Shown: in pieces, positions 8,717 to 17,665 of the stretch
Layout of the letters: every line of letters starts with the position of its first letter
Numbering within the stretch: the stretch's first letter is position 1
Source of the DNA: Allocoprobacillus halotolerans
GTDB lineage: Bacteria > Bacillota_I > Bacilli_A > Erysipelotrichales > Coprobacillaceae
Reading direction: 5' to 3'
DNA length: 64,000 bases
NCBI RefSeq assembly: GCF_024399475.1
Contig: NZ_CP101620.1
Location: 1,841,608 to 1,905,607 of the forward strand
Translations under genes and position numbers: made by a program
The notes under the pieces: model-generated
Databases searched by the model: none
The model's input: the letters and a program-made list of their open reading frames with translations, nothing else
What the model was told of the DNA's origin: nothing

Positions 8717-9403
8717 GATATTTTTTGTTTTTTTCTAATTTTTTATATTCAATACAAGCAACACCAATTGCTCCAGCTAAATCTAACATTAAATCTTTCA
8801 TTGTATCGTTGAGTGCTTCATGTCCTTGCAAAGGAATATCATCCTCATCATAAAGAGTTGAACGGGTTGACTCCATATATTGTTGGTTATTGGTATCAAA
8901 AATATCATCAACTGTATATTCGCCAATTTCCCAGACTGCTCCAATCGCTAAAGCCACACACACGACAATTAAACTCATAAACAGTGGAGATACGGATAAA
9001 GGAATGGTGTATTCTTGATCGAGATATTCAATGACGATAAAGCCAACATATGCAATCACGACACCAGAAAAAGTATGTAAAATAGAGTCCCAGTAGGGGA
9101 TACGTCCATAAAAATTCAAAACATCTCCTAAAATAAAACCACCAAATGCAAAGCTGATTAAGACAAAATCTAATAGATGTGGGATTTCAAAATGGTATAA
9201 GTCTTGAATAAATTTGGGAATACGCAAGACAAAAAGCATAGCGACTAACTGCACAATTGTAAATATTAAGCGTCCTTTATTTCCGTTTTGACGTGTGAAT
9301 AATAAATAAATCGCAATCATCAACATCAAAACAACACTCCAAAAATAAACTTTCTAGCAATAATTAAATAATAAGGTTTTCTTTCTTTTAACTTCGTTTT
9401 CAT
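8714..9403 (-). CDS. Integral membrane protein, DUF2238-like (frameshifted)
   Basis: About 230 aa. The ATG at 9403 follows GGAGG and begins MKTKLKERKPYYLIIARKF. One T is missing near 9327, joining FGVLF to LMLMIAIYLLF. About six membrane helices follow, with DVLNFYGRIPYWDSILH and a charged loop with WEIGEYTVDDIFDTN near residue 150; this acidic pattern resembles DUF2238-type proteins. The C-terminal boundary is uncertain: as written, the frame runs on through the terminator into antisense of the proline-rich gene. One base fewer in the T-runs at 8721-8733 would give a stop at 8714. Function unknown. Confidence 0.6.
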
Positions 9404-9438
9404 AACTCCTCCATAATGTTTTCAATCATATCTTATGA

Positions 9439-9935
9439 TTATGAACTTTCTATAAATTCATGACATATTTTTTGCCATTCTTTTAATAATTGTTCTAAAG
9501 AATAAGCAGCATTGGCAGGAGAAGTTGAAGGCAAACAATAATCTTTAATTCGTGTCATAGGATAACAATATTTCATATAGAGTTGATGCGCTTTTTTACC
9601 ATTGGTATAAATATGTGTGATTTTTGTTTGTTTGAGTAAACTATTCAAATCATTGACTTGAACATTTTGAATCGAACTATCACTAGAACCTTGAATATCA
9701 CAACTTTCAATGACATCCCATAAAGCAATATGATTAGCTAATAAAAAAGCTTTCTTTTCTTCAATGGAATTCAAAGATTGATGATGATACAACAAAACTA
9801 AGACTTTCCAAAAACGATTTTGCGATGATGATAAAAAAACATCGCTTCTCGTGATTTAACAGAAGGGAAAGAACCTAAAATAAGAATTTGAGAATCTTGA
9901 TTATAAACAGGTTGAATATTATGTTTGGCTAACAT
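9439..9935 (-). CDS. Uracil-DNA-glycosylase-superfamily DNA glycosylase, deoxyinosine type (frameshifted)
   Basis: About 165 aa after repair. The ATG at 9935 begins MLAKHNIQPVYNQ. One A is missing near 9819, where the coding strand has four A and needs five to read HHRKNRFWKVL. The motifs ILGSFPSVKSRE and FYHHRKNRFWKV near the N-terminus and LPSTSPANA near the C-terminus are those of the hypoxanthine/deoxyinosine DNA glycosylase branch of the UDG superfamily. The enzyme would remove deaminated adenine from DNA. It is monocistronic and reads towards the membrane-protein gene. Confidence 0.75.
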
Positions 9936-10112
9936 ATCCCCACACTCCTTTCTTTATCTTTTTTTATTATGAATCAAAATGAATGATTTCACAACAAAAT
10001 TGCCTATTTTCTTAGGATTATGATAATCTTTATTTACAAAGGTTCAAAAAAGGTATATGATTAAAAACATAGATGATGTCAATTCTATAACCGGTTTTCA
10101 AAACTGAATAAC

Positions 10113-10225
10113 GTCTTTGTGGCAGGGTGTAAGTCCCTACCGATGGTGATAGTCCATGACTCGCTTAACAGCGACTGATCTGGTGAAATTCCAGAACCGA
10201 CGGTATAGTCCGGATGAGAAAAGAC
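10113..10225 (+). ncRNA. FMN riboswitch (RFN element)
   Basis: The conserved blocks appear in order: GGCAGGGTG, AGTCCCTACCG, GGTGATAGTCC, CTGATCTGGTG, AAATTCCAGAACCGACGGT, ATAGTCCGGATGAGA. The flanking GTCTTT and AAAAGAC close helix P1. It lies upstream of two RibU-like transporter genes and a flavoprotein gene, so FMN would switch off riboflavin uptake. Confidence 0.95.
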
Positions 10226-10237
10226 AAATTCTATGCG

Positions 10238-10270
10238 ACTTAGACATTTTTTATGTTTAAGTTTTTTTTA
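10238..10270 (+). terminator. Expression-platform terminator of the FMN riboswitch
   Basis: ACTTAGACAT pairs with ATGTTTAAGT (one G-U pair) across a short T loop, followed by eight T. It sits between aptamer and start codon, so FMN binding probably ends transcription here. Confidence 0.8.
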
Positions 10271-10290
10271 GAAAAAGGAGATAGAAGAAA

Positions 10291-10898
10291 ATGAAAACAA
10301 AAAAATGAATGTGAAAACAATGGCTCTAATTGGTATTTTAGGAGCGCTTGGTGGGATTTTGATGTTGTTGAAAACACCATTACCATTTATGCCACCATTT
10401 ATGGACTTTGATTTAGCGGCATTGCCTGAAATTATAGGTGGTTTTGCTTTAGGTCCAATTGCAGCAGTTTTGATTATTATTGTTAAATTACTTGTAAAAC
10501 TAGTTATTTTAGGAACAAGTACCGCATTTGTTGGTGAAATTTCTAATTTTATTGTTAGTTGTGCCTATGTTCTACCAGCCATTTTGATTTATGATCATCA
10601 AAAATCAAAAAAATCTGCTTTAACGGGAATGATTATTGGAACACTTGTTTGTACATTGGCTGCAGTCATTTCCAATGTCTATATGATTATTCCTTTCTAT
10701 ACCCATATGATGAATTTGTCTTTAGAAGCCATCATTGAAATGTGTCATGCAGTTTGTCCACTTGTTAATAATATTTGGACATTGGCATTATTTGGAGTTG
10801 TCCCTTTTAATCTGATAAAATGTGGTGTCACTTCCATTATCACTTTTATTGTTTATAAAAAAATCAGTGTCCCATTAAAGAAATTTGCTGGTAATTAA
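10291..10898 (+). CDS. ECF transporter S component, RibU-like (riboflavin)
   Basis: About 200 aa. The ATG at 10291, with AAAGGAG 9 bases upstream, would give MKTKKMNVKTM if the seven-A run before 10305 had eight A. As written, translation would start at the ATG at 10305 (197 aa). Six hydrophobic helices include GILGALGGILMLL, then FMDFDLAALPEIIGGFALGP, matching the S-component fold. The FMN riboswitch upstream supports riboflavin as substrate. It would work with the shared EcfA/EcfA'/EcfT energising module, which is not in this window. A second S component follows 14 bases later. Confidence 0.85.
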
Positions 10899-10912
10899 AG
10901 GGGAAAAAGAAA

Positions 10913-11554
10913 ATGAAAGTCAAACAATTAGCAACCATAGGTATTCTTTGTGCTTTAGCCATGATTTTAAACTTATTTGCATTTATTCCACTTGTTCCAA
11001 CAGTCAGTTGGTTAACATATGATCCTAAAGATATCGTTATTGTTATTGGGGGATTTATCTATGGTCCAATGACAGCCTTTTTGATGAGTGGTATTTGTTC
11101 TGTATTAGAAATTATGATAAAAGGTGGAAGCATCATAGATGTGATTATGAATATGATTTCCACTTGTTCATTTGCCTGTGTTGCTGCAACAATCTATAAA
11201 CATCAACATACGAAAAAAGGAGCGATGATTGGTTTATTAGCTGGGGTTGTTTTAACAGTCATTAATATGACAATTTGGAATTATATTGTTACACCAATCT
11301 ATTATGGTATGCCTCGAGAAGCTATTGTTGCCTTACTGTTACCGGGAATTATTCCTTTTAACTTATTAAAAGCAGGACTCAATGCAGGAATTACATTATT
11401 TTTATATAAGAGTATTGTTACAATTTTAAGACAGACTCATTTTGTAGAAGACACACATCAAACTTCACAAAAAAATATGTCTTTAGCTTTGATTGGTTTA
11501 TTTATTACTATTTCAATGATTTGTATCATTTTAGCAATTCAAAATATTATTTAG
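10913..11554 (+). CDS. Second ECF S component (RibU paralogue)
   Basis: 213 aa with AAAGGGG before the ATG. It is clearly paralogous to the preceding gene: GILCALAMILNLFAF, then WLTYDPKDIVIVIGGFIYGP and PGIIPFNLLKAGLNAG line up with the first copy. Six membrane helices form the S-component core. The C-terminus adds one extra hydrophobic helix (IGLFITISMICIILAIQ). It has the same riboswitch as the first copy, so riboflavin or a related flavin is the probable ligand. Two tandem RibU-like proteins may differ in affinity or ligand (riboflavin versus an analogue); this cannot be settled from sequence. Confidence 0.8.
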   Translation: MKVKQLATIGILCALAMILNLFAFIPLVPTVSWLTYDPKDIVIVIGGFIYGPMTAFLMSGICSVLEIMIKGGSIIDVIMNMISTCSFACVAATIYKHQHTKKGAMIGLLAGVVLTVINMTIWNYIVTPIYYGMPREAIVALLLPGIIPFNLLKAGLNAGITLFLYKSIVTILRQTHFVEDTHQTSQKNMSLALIGLFITISMICIILAIQNII

Positions 11555-11566
11555 GAGGACGAAAAG

Positions 11567-12031
11567 ATGAATTTTATTGAAGCCAAACAGTATTTATTTG
11601 AAAAATTAGCACCATCAAAAATTATGGCCTTAGCATCAAGTGTCAATAATCATGTGATGGTTAGAAATGTCAGTTGTTTGATTTATGATGATGCAATTTA
11701 TTTTAAAACTGATAAAAACTTTAGAAAAACAAAACAATTATATGAAAATCCACAAGTGGCTTTATGTTTTAGTGGTATTCAGGTGGAAGGAAAAGTTCAG
11801 ATTTTAGGTTTAGTTGTGGATGAACCAGATCGTAAATTTGAAAAACTTTATCAAAAATATTTATGGGGAAGCTATAATGCTTATAGTCATGAAGAAGATG
11901 AAATTCTTGTCAGAGTAGAACCTTCTTTTGTAGAAATCTGGGATACTGATGAAAAAAATCAAGCTTTTCAAATCTTTATTGACTTTGAAAAAGAATCTGT
12001 GGAATATCGTCAATATGATGATAAAAAATAA
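11567..12031 (+). CDS. Pyridoxamine 5'-phosphate oxidase-family (FMN-binding split barrel) protein
   Basis: 154 aa behind AGGAGG. A PPOX-type split beta-barrel is suggested by KIMALASSVNNHVMVRNVSCLIYDDAIYF and the QLYENPQVALCF segment, which is the typical FMN-binding strand pair. An acidic C-terminal tail follows. Proteins like this bind FMN or F420 and reduce small substrates, and many are annotated only as flavin-nucleotide-binding. Its place as third gene of an FMN-riboswitch operon supports a flavin-dependent role. The specific substrate is not known. Confidence 0.75.
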   Translation: MNFIEAKQYLFEKLAPSKIMALASSVNNHVMVRNVSCLIYDDAIYFKTDKNFRKTKQLYENPQVALCFSGIQVEGKVQILGLVVDEPDRKFEKLYQKYLWGSYNAYSHEEDEILVRVEPSFVEIWDTDEKNQAFQIFIDFEKESVEYRQYDDKK

Positions 12032-12176
12032 AAATTTTGAAGAAACTTATTGAATTTTCTTTTTTTCATAAAAAATACACACGTATTTTCTATAATGAAT
12101 ATGCACTTTTGATTTGTAATTAGTGAAATAGTGTGTATAATGTTAATATTAGAATTGAAGAAGAAAGAGGGATTCA

Positions 12177-13733
12177 ATGAAAAAGCTTATCAAAATATTA
12201 CTTTCAAGAAGATTATTATTGATTATCACACTCATTGCAGCTTGTGTCTTTACTTTTGTTGCATTTGAGTTAAGTATACTTCCATTAAAATATTTTATAC
12301 CACTGATTGTTGTGATTTTTCTTGGGGCATTTTTGTTATATCGTTTATCAAGAGATAAAAATGATCGTCATCCAGTTAAAGTTGCGATTGTGAAGTTAGT
12401 CAATGTGATTTTAGCTATTGTTTTAATTATTGCTTCATGGTCTTTGATGAAAGGTTCAAACTTTATTTCTTCAATTACCGGTGGCGGTGAAGAAATCATT
12501 GAAATGGATGTTGTGGTTTTAAAAGATTCTTTATATGATACAATTGATGATTTAAAAGGACAATCTTTTGGTGCCTTACATGGTGATGCTGTGAATATCA
12601 ATAAAACTGAAACCATGATTGAAGATGATATTGGTGATATTACTGTTACTAATTATGCAAGTAATAATGAATTGATTCAATCTTTAATGACACAGGAAAT
12701 GAGTGCCATTATTGTGAAAAATGTGGATTTAGAATCATTTGACTCGATTGAAGAAAATTTTAATGATAAGATTAGAATTATTCAAAAATATGAAATCAAA
12801 TTACCAAAAGTGACAGCTGATAGTGCAAAAGTAACACAGGAACCATTTATTGTCTTTATTAGTGGGCGTGATAAAAAAGGACCAATTAATACCTTCTCAT
12901 TATCTGATGTCAATATGATTGCGACAATCAATCCAACCACAAAACAAATTTTACTTGTAAGTATTCCTCGTGATTATTATGTGGATATTCAAGGTATTGA
13001 TGGAGTGAGCGGGAAGGATAAATTGACGCATAGTGCTAAAGGTGGGATTGATGCGACAATTCAAACTGTTGAAAATTTGATGGACATTAATATGAACTAC
13101 TATGCAAAATTTAATTTTACTTCATTTTTAAATGTCATTGATGCTTTAGGTGGCATTGAAATAGATGTTCCTAAATATGATGTGATTGGTAGAGATGATG
13201 GTGTCTTTGTGACACGTTTAGATAAGTATACGATTAAACCTGGAAAACAGACATTTGATTCAAAACATGCCTTATCATTTGTACGTGAAAGATATGCTTT
13301 TGTTGATGGGGATGAAATTCGTGGTAAAAATCAGATGTTGATGATTAAAGCAATTGTAAAAAAATGCTGTTCACCAAGTTTAATTACAAGTATGGATAGT
13401 GTATTTGAATCATTATCTGATAGTTTTGAAACCAATTTAAGTGCTAGTGATATTAAATCATTGATTAATATGCAAATTAATGATATGGCTCCATGGGATG
13501 TGCAATCATTCCGTTTAACGGGAGATGCCTCTCAAAGAACATTGGAACTAGCAACAGTAGGTGATGTCACATCAGTGAATCCTCATGGTGTTTTTGTCAC
13601 ACAACCTGATGAACAAGCTATTGCACAAGCAAAAGAATATATTCAACAGGTTATGAATGGTGAGATTGTAAAAGTGGAAGATGATTCAAATGATGATGTA
13701 ACAGATCAAACATCAACGAATACAACAAATTAG
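12177..13733 (+). CDS. LytR-CpsA-Psr (LCP) family cell-wall polymer ligase
   Basis: 518 aa with AGAGGGATTC before the ATG. Three hydrophobic N-terminal helices come first (to about residue 95), then an extracellular region of about 120 aa. The LCP catalytic domain follows: NMIATINPTTKQILLVSIPRD, KLTHSAKGGIDATIQTVENL, FTSFLNVIDALGGIEID, and the conserved Arg pair in FVRERY. The C-terminus is acidic and Asn/Thr-rich. LCP enzymes attach teichoic acids or capsule polymers from undecaprenyl carriers to peptidoglycan, outside the cytoplasm. A 240-residue stretch before the domain may be an accessory fold. Confidence 0.9.
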   Translation: MKKLIKILLSRRLLLIITLIAACVFTFVAFELSILPLKYFIPLIVVIFLGAFLLYRLSRDKNDRHPVKVAIVKLVNVILAIVLIIASWSLMKGSNFISSITGGGEEIIEMDVVVLKDSLYDTIDDLKGQSFGALHGDAVNINKTETMIEDDIGDITVTNYASNNELIQSLMTQEMSAIIVKNVDLESFDSIEENFNDKIRIIQKYEIKLPKVTADSAKVTQEPFIVFISGRDKKGPINTFSLSDVNMIATINPTTKQILLVSIPRDYYVDIQGIDGVSGKDKLTHSAKGGIDATIQTVENLMDINMNYYAKFNFTSFLNVIDALGGIEIDVPKYDVIGRDDGVFVTRLDKYTIKPGKQTFDSKHALSFVRERYAFVDGDEIRGKNQMLMIKAIVKKCCSPSLITSMDSVFESLSDSFETNLSASDIKSLINMQINDMAPWDVQSFRLTGDASQRTLELATVGDVTSVNPHGVFVTQPDEQAIAQAKEYIQQVMNGEIVKVEDDSNDDVTDQTSTNTTN

Positions 13734-13773
13734 TAGCTTTATGATTCAAAATATGGTATGATATAAAAAATAC

Positions 13774-14036
13774 AATGAAAAGAAAGAGTAAATGGAAAGT
13801 CTTAGACGTAGAGAGTTCTTGGCTGGTGAAAAAGAAATCAAGGCACCATTGAATACATCTTGGAGTAGGTGGCTGAAAGTAGTAGGCTAACACGGGAATG
13901 CCCGTTACAGCATCAGAGTATGAACCTGATTGTCAGGCGTACTTGCTAAGGCTTATATAGTGATATATAGGTAAATTAAGGTGGTAACACGATGGGTTTC
14001 TCTCGTCCTTATGGATGGAGAAACCTTTTTGAATAT
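13774..14036 (+). ncRNA. T-box leader, UAC (tyrosine) specifier
   Basis: Stem I carries AGAGAGTTCTTGG and GGCTGGTGAAAAAG. The specifier loop reads TTGAA-TAC-ATCTTGGAG, giving UAC (Tyr) at 13854-13856. The T-box AAGGTGGTAACACG is at 13978-13991, and the terminator GGTTTCTC / GAGAAACC with a T-run follows. It controls the first DAHP synthase gene: uncharged tRNA-Tyr should permit read-through. Confidence 0.9.
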
Positions 14037-14052
14037 AAGGAGGAAAAAAGAT

Positions 14053-15069
14053 ATGATAATTGTATTAAAACCAAAAATAAGTGAAAATGATGTTCAAGAA
14101 TTAGTGAACAAAGTAGAAAGTTTTGGATTAACCGCACATGTTTCTAAAGGAGCAGAAACAACGATTATTGGAATGGTTGGAGATGTCACAAAAGTTGATC
14201 CAAAACAATTAGAAGTCTCTCCAGTCGTTGAAAGAGTAATGCATGTCAGTGAACCTTATAAATTAGCCAATCGTGCTTTCCATCCAGAAGACTCCATCAT
14301 TGATGTTGATGGTGTCAAGGTTGGTGGTGATCATTTGGCCTTGATTGCTGGACCATGTTCTGTGGAATCAAAGGAACAAGTTATTGCAATCGCTAAAGAG
14401 GCTAAAGCAGCAGGAGCGAATATGCTAAGAGGTGGCGCATTCAAACCAAGAACATCACCTTATGCTTTCCAGGGAATGGGAACAGAAGGATTGGATATTC
14501 TTGTCGCAGCGAAAAAAGAAACAGGACTTCCAATAGTCTCTGAATTGATGAGTGCAGACTATATTGAAGAATTTAATGAAAAGGTTGATTTGGTACAGAT
14601 TGGTGCCAGAAATATGCAAAACTTTGACTTGTTAAAAGAAGTTGGAAAGAGATGTACAAAACCAGTCTTACTAAAAAGAGGATTAAGTGCAACCTATGAA
14701 GAATGGATCATGAGTGCTGAATACATCATGGCTAGTGGAAATCCAAATGTCATCTTATGTGAAAGAGGAGTTAGAACATATGAAACATACACAAGAAATA
14801 CATTGGACTTACAGGCTATTCCAGTGATTAAAAGATTGACACACTTGCCAATCATCATTGATCCATCACATGCCGGAGGAAAATGGTGGTTAGTAGAACC
14901 AATGGCCAAGGCAGCAGTAGCGGCAGGATGCGATGGTTTGATGATAGAAGTGCATAATGATCCAGAACATGCTTTATGTGATGGACCACAATCATTGAAA
15001 CCTGCAAAATATACAGAGTTATTAAAACAAGTTGGCGCTATTGGTGAAATTGTTGGAAAGTCTTTGTGA
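14053..15069 (+). CDS. aroF: 3-deoxy-7-phosphoheptulonate synthase (DAHP synthase, type I-beta), Tyr T-box copy
   Basis: 338 aa from the ATG behind AAGGAGG. It makes DAHP from PEP and erythrose-4-phosphate, the first step of the shikimate pathway. The N-terminal ~70 residues form a ferredoxin-like/ACT-like regulatory domain (MIIVLKPKISEND). The barrel follows: LIAGPCSVES, GGAFKPRTSPYAFQG, PVLLKRGLSAT, IIDPSHAGGK with metal-binding residues. It is a single-gene unit under the Tyr T-box. It is almost identical in its catalytic region to a second copy about 2.6 kb downstream, while the regulatory domain differs in roughly half of its residues. Confidence 0.95.
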   Translation: MIIVLKPKISENDVQELVNKVESFGLTAHVSKGAETTIIGMVGDVTKVDPKQLEVSPVVERVMHVSEPYKLANRAFHPEDSIIDVDGVKVGGDHLALIAGPCSVESKEQVIAIAKEAKAAGANMLRGGAFKPRTSPYAFQGMGTEGLDILVAAKKETGLPIVSELMSADYIEEFNEKVDLVQIGARNMQNFDLLKEVGKRCTKPVLLKRGLSATYEEWIMSAEYIMASGNPNVILCERGVRTYETYTRNTLDLQAIPVIKRLTHLPIIIDPSHAGGKWWLVEPMAKAAVAAGCDGLMIEVHNDPEHALCDGPQSLKPAKYTELLKQVGAIGEIVGKSL

Positions 15070-15189
15070 TAAAATAATGATTAATACCATCAAAGCCTTA
15101 ACTTAATCATATTGGTTTAGATTCTTCTTTTGTTCATTTTAAAATAAGGGTATAATAAGAATGATTCATACTGAAAGGAGTATTTGATT

Positions 15190-16212
15190 GTGGAAAATAA
15201 TATACTAAACAATGAAGCCTTAGTAGATGAAATTGCTAGAATTATTACAAATGCTAGAAATAATGTTATTAAAAATGTTAATAATGAGTTAATTCATGCG
15301 TATTGGAATATAGGACGTATTATAGTTGAGGATGAGTTGAAATCAAAGCGTGGCGAATATGGAAAAAAACAATTGTTGACACTATCGAAGACTCTTACCA
15401 AAAAATTTGGTAAAGGATTTTCTCGAGCAAATCTTCAAAATATGAGATTACTTTATTTGAAATATCCAAATTACCAGACACTGTCTAGCAAATTAAGTTG
15501 GTCACATTATTGTGAGTTATTATATATATCAGATGATGATAAACGTCATTTTTATGAAAAGGAAGCAATAAATGCCAATTGGTCTGTAAGAGAGCTAAAA
15601 AGACAAATTAGTACTTCATTATTTGAAAGATTGTTATTATCAGATGGTGAAGCTAATAAAAAGAAAGTTCTTGAATTAGCGTTAAAAGGAAATGAAATTG
15701 CAAAACCAGAAGATATAGTAAAAGACCCTTATGTTTTTGAATTTCTTGGATTACCAGAAAATAAGCCGATGATGGAATCTGATTTAGAAGAAGCACTTGT
15801 CAGACAAATTGAAAAGTTTCTTTTGGAACTTGGAAAAGGATTTATGTTTGTAGGAACACAACAAAGGGTAACATTTGGGAATACTCATTATTATGTTGAT
15901 ATGGTTTTCTATAATAAGATTTTAAGGTCTTATGTATTGATAGAATTAAAAACTATTAAATTGATGCCTGAAGCCGTTGGACAACTTAATATGTATTTGA
16001 ATTATTATGAAGCAGAAATTAATGATGAAAATGATAATCCACCAATTGGTTTGATTTTATGTACTGATAAAGGTAATGTTGATATGCAATATGCAATAGG
16101 TGGTTTGAGTAATAAAATCTTTGCTTCTAAATATATAACATATATGCCTGATAAAGAACAATTAATTGCTCAGGTTGAAGCCGTATTATTGGCTAATGAT
16201 CAGGCTCAATAG
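15190..16212 (+). CDS. DUF1016/YhcG-family PD-(D/E)XK nuclease
   Basis: 340 aa. I chose the GTG 9 bases after GAAAGGAG; a TTG six bases earlier has poor spacing. The N-terminal ~150 residues are the DUF1016 helical domain (IHAYWNIGRIIVEDE, KGFSRANLQNMRLLY, SHYCELL). The C-terminal half is the PD-(D/E)XK fold: DLEEALVRQIEKFLLELG, then HYYVDMVFYN and VLIELKTIK, with the catalytic D...ExK. YhcG-like nucleases occur alone or near restriction-modification genes and are thought to act on nucleic acid. No partner is next to it. It interrupts the region between two aroF copies and has its own promoter-like upstream sequence. Confidence 0.85.
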   Translation: MENNILNNEALVDEIARIITNARNNVIKNVNNELIHAYWNIGRIIVEDELKSKRGEYGKKQLLTLSKTLTKKFGKGFSRANLQNMRLLYLKYPNYQTLSSKLSWSHYCELLYISDDDKRHFYEKEAINANWSVRELKRQISTSLFERLLLSDGEANKKKVLELALKGNEIAKPEDIVKDPYVFEFLGLPENKPMMESDLEEALVRQIEKFLLELGKGFMFVGTQQRVTFGNTHYYVDMVFYNKILRSYVLIELKTIKLMPEAVGQLNMYLNYYEAEINDENDNPPIGLILCTDKGNVDMQYAIGGLSNKIFASKYITYMPDKEQLIAQVEAVLLANDQAQ

Positions 16213-16287
16213 ATGGATAATAAGTAATAAAATTTACTTTTACAATTAAGCCTATTGTAAAAAAATTATGGAAATTTATAAAAATGA

Positions 16288-16316
16288 TTGACTTTTTTGT
16301 ATTTATCGCATAATAT
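16288..16316 (+). promoter_or_regulatory. Promoter of the Phe T-box/aro operon
   Basis: TTGACT (16288-16293), 17-base spacer, TAATAT (16311-16316), a near-consensus sigma-A promoter about 35 bases before the T-box stem I. Confidence 0.75.
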
Positions 16317-16348
16317 ATTAACATATTAAAACTACTGTTATAAATACT

Positions 16349-16607
16349 GTGAAAAGAAAGAGTAGATGAATGAGCTTGTGCAGAGAGTTCTTGGCTGGTG
16401 AAAAAGAATCGAGTGAACTCATTGAATTCCTCTTGGAGTAGGTGGCTGAAACAAAAGTAGGCTAACACGGGAATGCCCGTTACAGCATCAGAGTATGAAC
16501 CTGATTGTCAGGCGTACTTGCTAAGGCTTATATAGTGATATATAGGTAAATTAAGGTGGTAACACGGAAGTAATATCTCTCGTCCTTATAGGGTGAGAGA
16601 TTTTTTG
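16349..16607 (+). ncRNA. T-box leader, UUC (phenylalanine) specifier
   Basis: Same framework as the upstream T-box: AGAGAGTTCTTGG, GGCTGGTGAAAAAG, then TTGAA-TTC-CTCTTGGAG. This gives a UUC (Phe) specifier at 16427-16429. The block from GTAGGCTAACACGG to the T-box AAGGTGGTAACACG is identical in the two leaders. The terminator is CTCTC / GAGAG with six T. It controls the whole aroF-aroB-aroA-aroC-pheA-aroK operon. Confidence 0.9.
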
Positions 16608-16638
16608 TTTATACAGTAGCAGAAAGGGGATATGAAAA

Positions 16639-17655
16639 ATGATTATTGTATTTAAACCAAAAACAAAAGATGAAGATGTTCAAAAAATTGTAAAACAAGT
16701 TAAAAACAAAGGATTAACAACACATATTGTTGTGGGTACAGAAACAACAATTTGTGGGGTTATTGGAGATGTCACAAAAGTTGATCCAAAACAATTAGAA
16801 GTATCACCAGTTGTTGAAAGAGTAATGCATGTCAGTGAACCTTATAAATTAGCCAATCGTGCTTTCCATCCAGAAGATTCCATCATTGATGTTGATGGTG
16901 TCAAGGTTGGTGGTGATCATTTGGCCTTGATTGCTGGACCATGTTCTGTGGAATCAAAGGAACAAGTTATTGCAATCGCTAAAGAGGCTAAAGCAGCAGG
17001 AGCGAATATGCTAAGAGGTGGCGCATTCAAACCAAGAACATCACCTTATGCTTTCCAGGGAATGGGAACAGAAGGATTGGATATTCTTGTCGCAGCGAAA
17101 AAAGAAACAGGACTTCCAATAGTCTCTGAATTGATGAGTGCAGACTATATTGAAGAATTTAATGAAAAGGTTGATTTGGTACAGATTGGTGCCAGAAATA
17201 TGCAAAACTTTGACTTGTTAAAAGAAGTTGGAAAGAGATGTACAAAACCAGTCTTACTAAAAAGAGGATTAAGTGCAACCTATGAAGAATGGATCATGAG
17301 TGCTGAATACATCATGGCTAGTGGCAATCCAAATGTCATCTTATGTGAAAGAGGAGTCAGAACATATGAAATATATACAAGAAATACATTGGACTTACAG
17401 GCTATTCCAGTGATTAAAAGATTGACACACTTGCCAATCATCATTGATCCATCACATGCCGGAGGAAAATGGTGGTTAGTAGAACCAATGGCCAAGGCAG
17501 CAGTAGCGGCAGGATGCGATGGTTTGATGATAGAAGTGCATAATGATCCAGAACATGCTTTATGTGATGGACCACAATCATTGAAACCTGCAAAATATAC
17601 AGAGTTATTAAAACAAGTTGGCGCTATTGGTGAAATTGTTGGGAAAAAGATTTAG
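16639..17655 (+). CDS. aroF: 3-deoxy-7-phosphoheptulonate synthase, Phe T-box copy
   Basis: 338 aa, same domain plan as the other copy: a ~70-residue ferredoxin-like regulatory domain, then the DAHP synthase barrel with all active-site motifs (GPCSVES, KPRTSPYAFQG, LLKRGLS, IDPSHAGGK). From about codon 44 to the C-terminus it differs from the first copy by only about ten bases, giving one substitution in the barrel (Thr to Ile in TYEIYTR) plus a different last two residues. The first ~43 codons differ strongly (MIIVFKPKTKDED). It heads the operon containing pheA, so Phe-responsive supply fits. It is followed 10 bases later by aroB. Confidence 0.95.
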   Translation: MIIVFKPKTKDEDVQKIVKQVKNKGLTTHIVVGTETTICGVIGDVTKVDPKQLEVSPVVERVMHVSEPYKLANRAFHPEDSIIDVDGVKVGGDHLALIAGPCSVESKEQVIAIAKEAKAAGANMLRGGAFKPRTSPYAFQGMGTEGLDILVAAKKETGLPIVSELMSADYIEEFNEKVDLVQIGARNMQNFDLLKEVGKRCTKPVLLKRGLSATYEEWIMSAEYIMASGNPNVILCERGVRTYEIYTRNTLDLQAIPVIKRLTHLPIIIDPSHAGGKWWLVEPMAKAAVAAGCDGLMIEVHNDPEHALCDGPQSLKPAKYTELLKQVGAIGEIVGKKI

Positions 17656-17665
17656 GAGTTAGAAA

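Noticed and set aside
13651-13893. Minus-strand frame over the LCP gene end and the Tyr T-box
   Set aside because: It lies across a structured RNA leader and the LCP coding end; codon use and lack of a start signal mark it as a shadow. The same applies to 16193-16468 over the Phe T-box.
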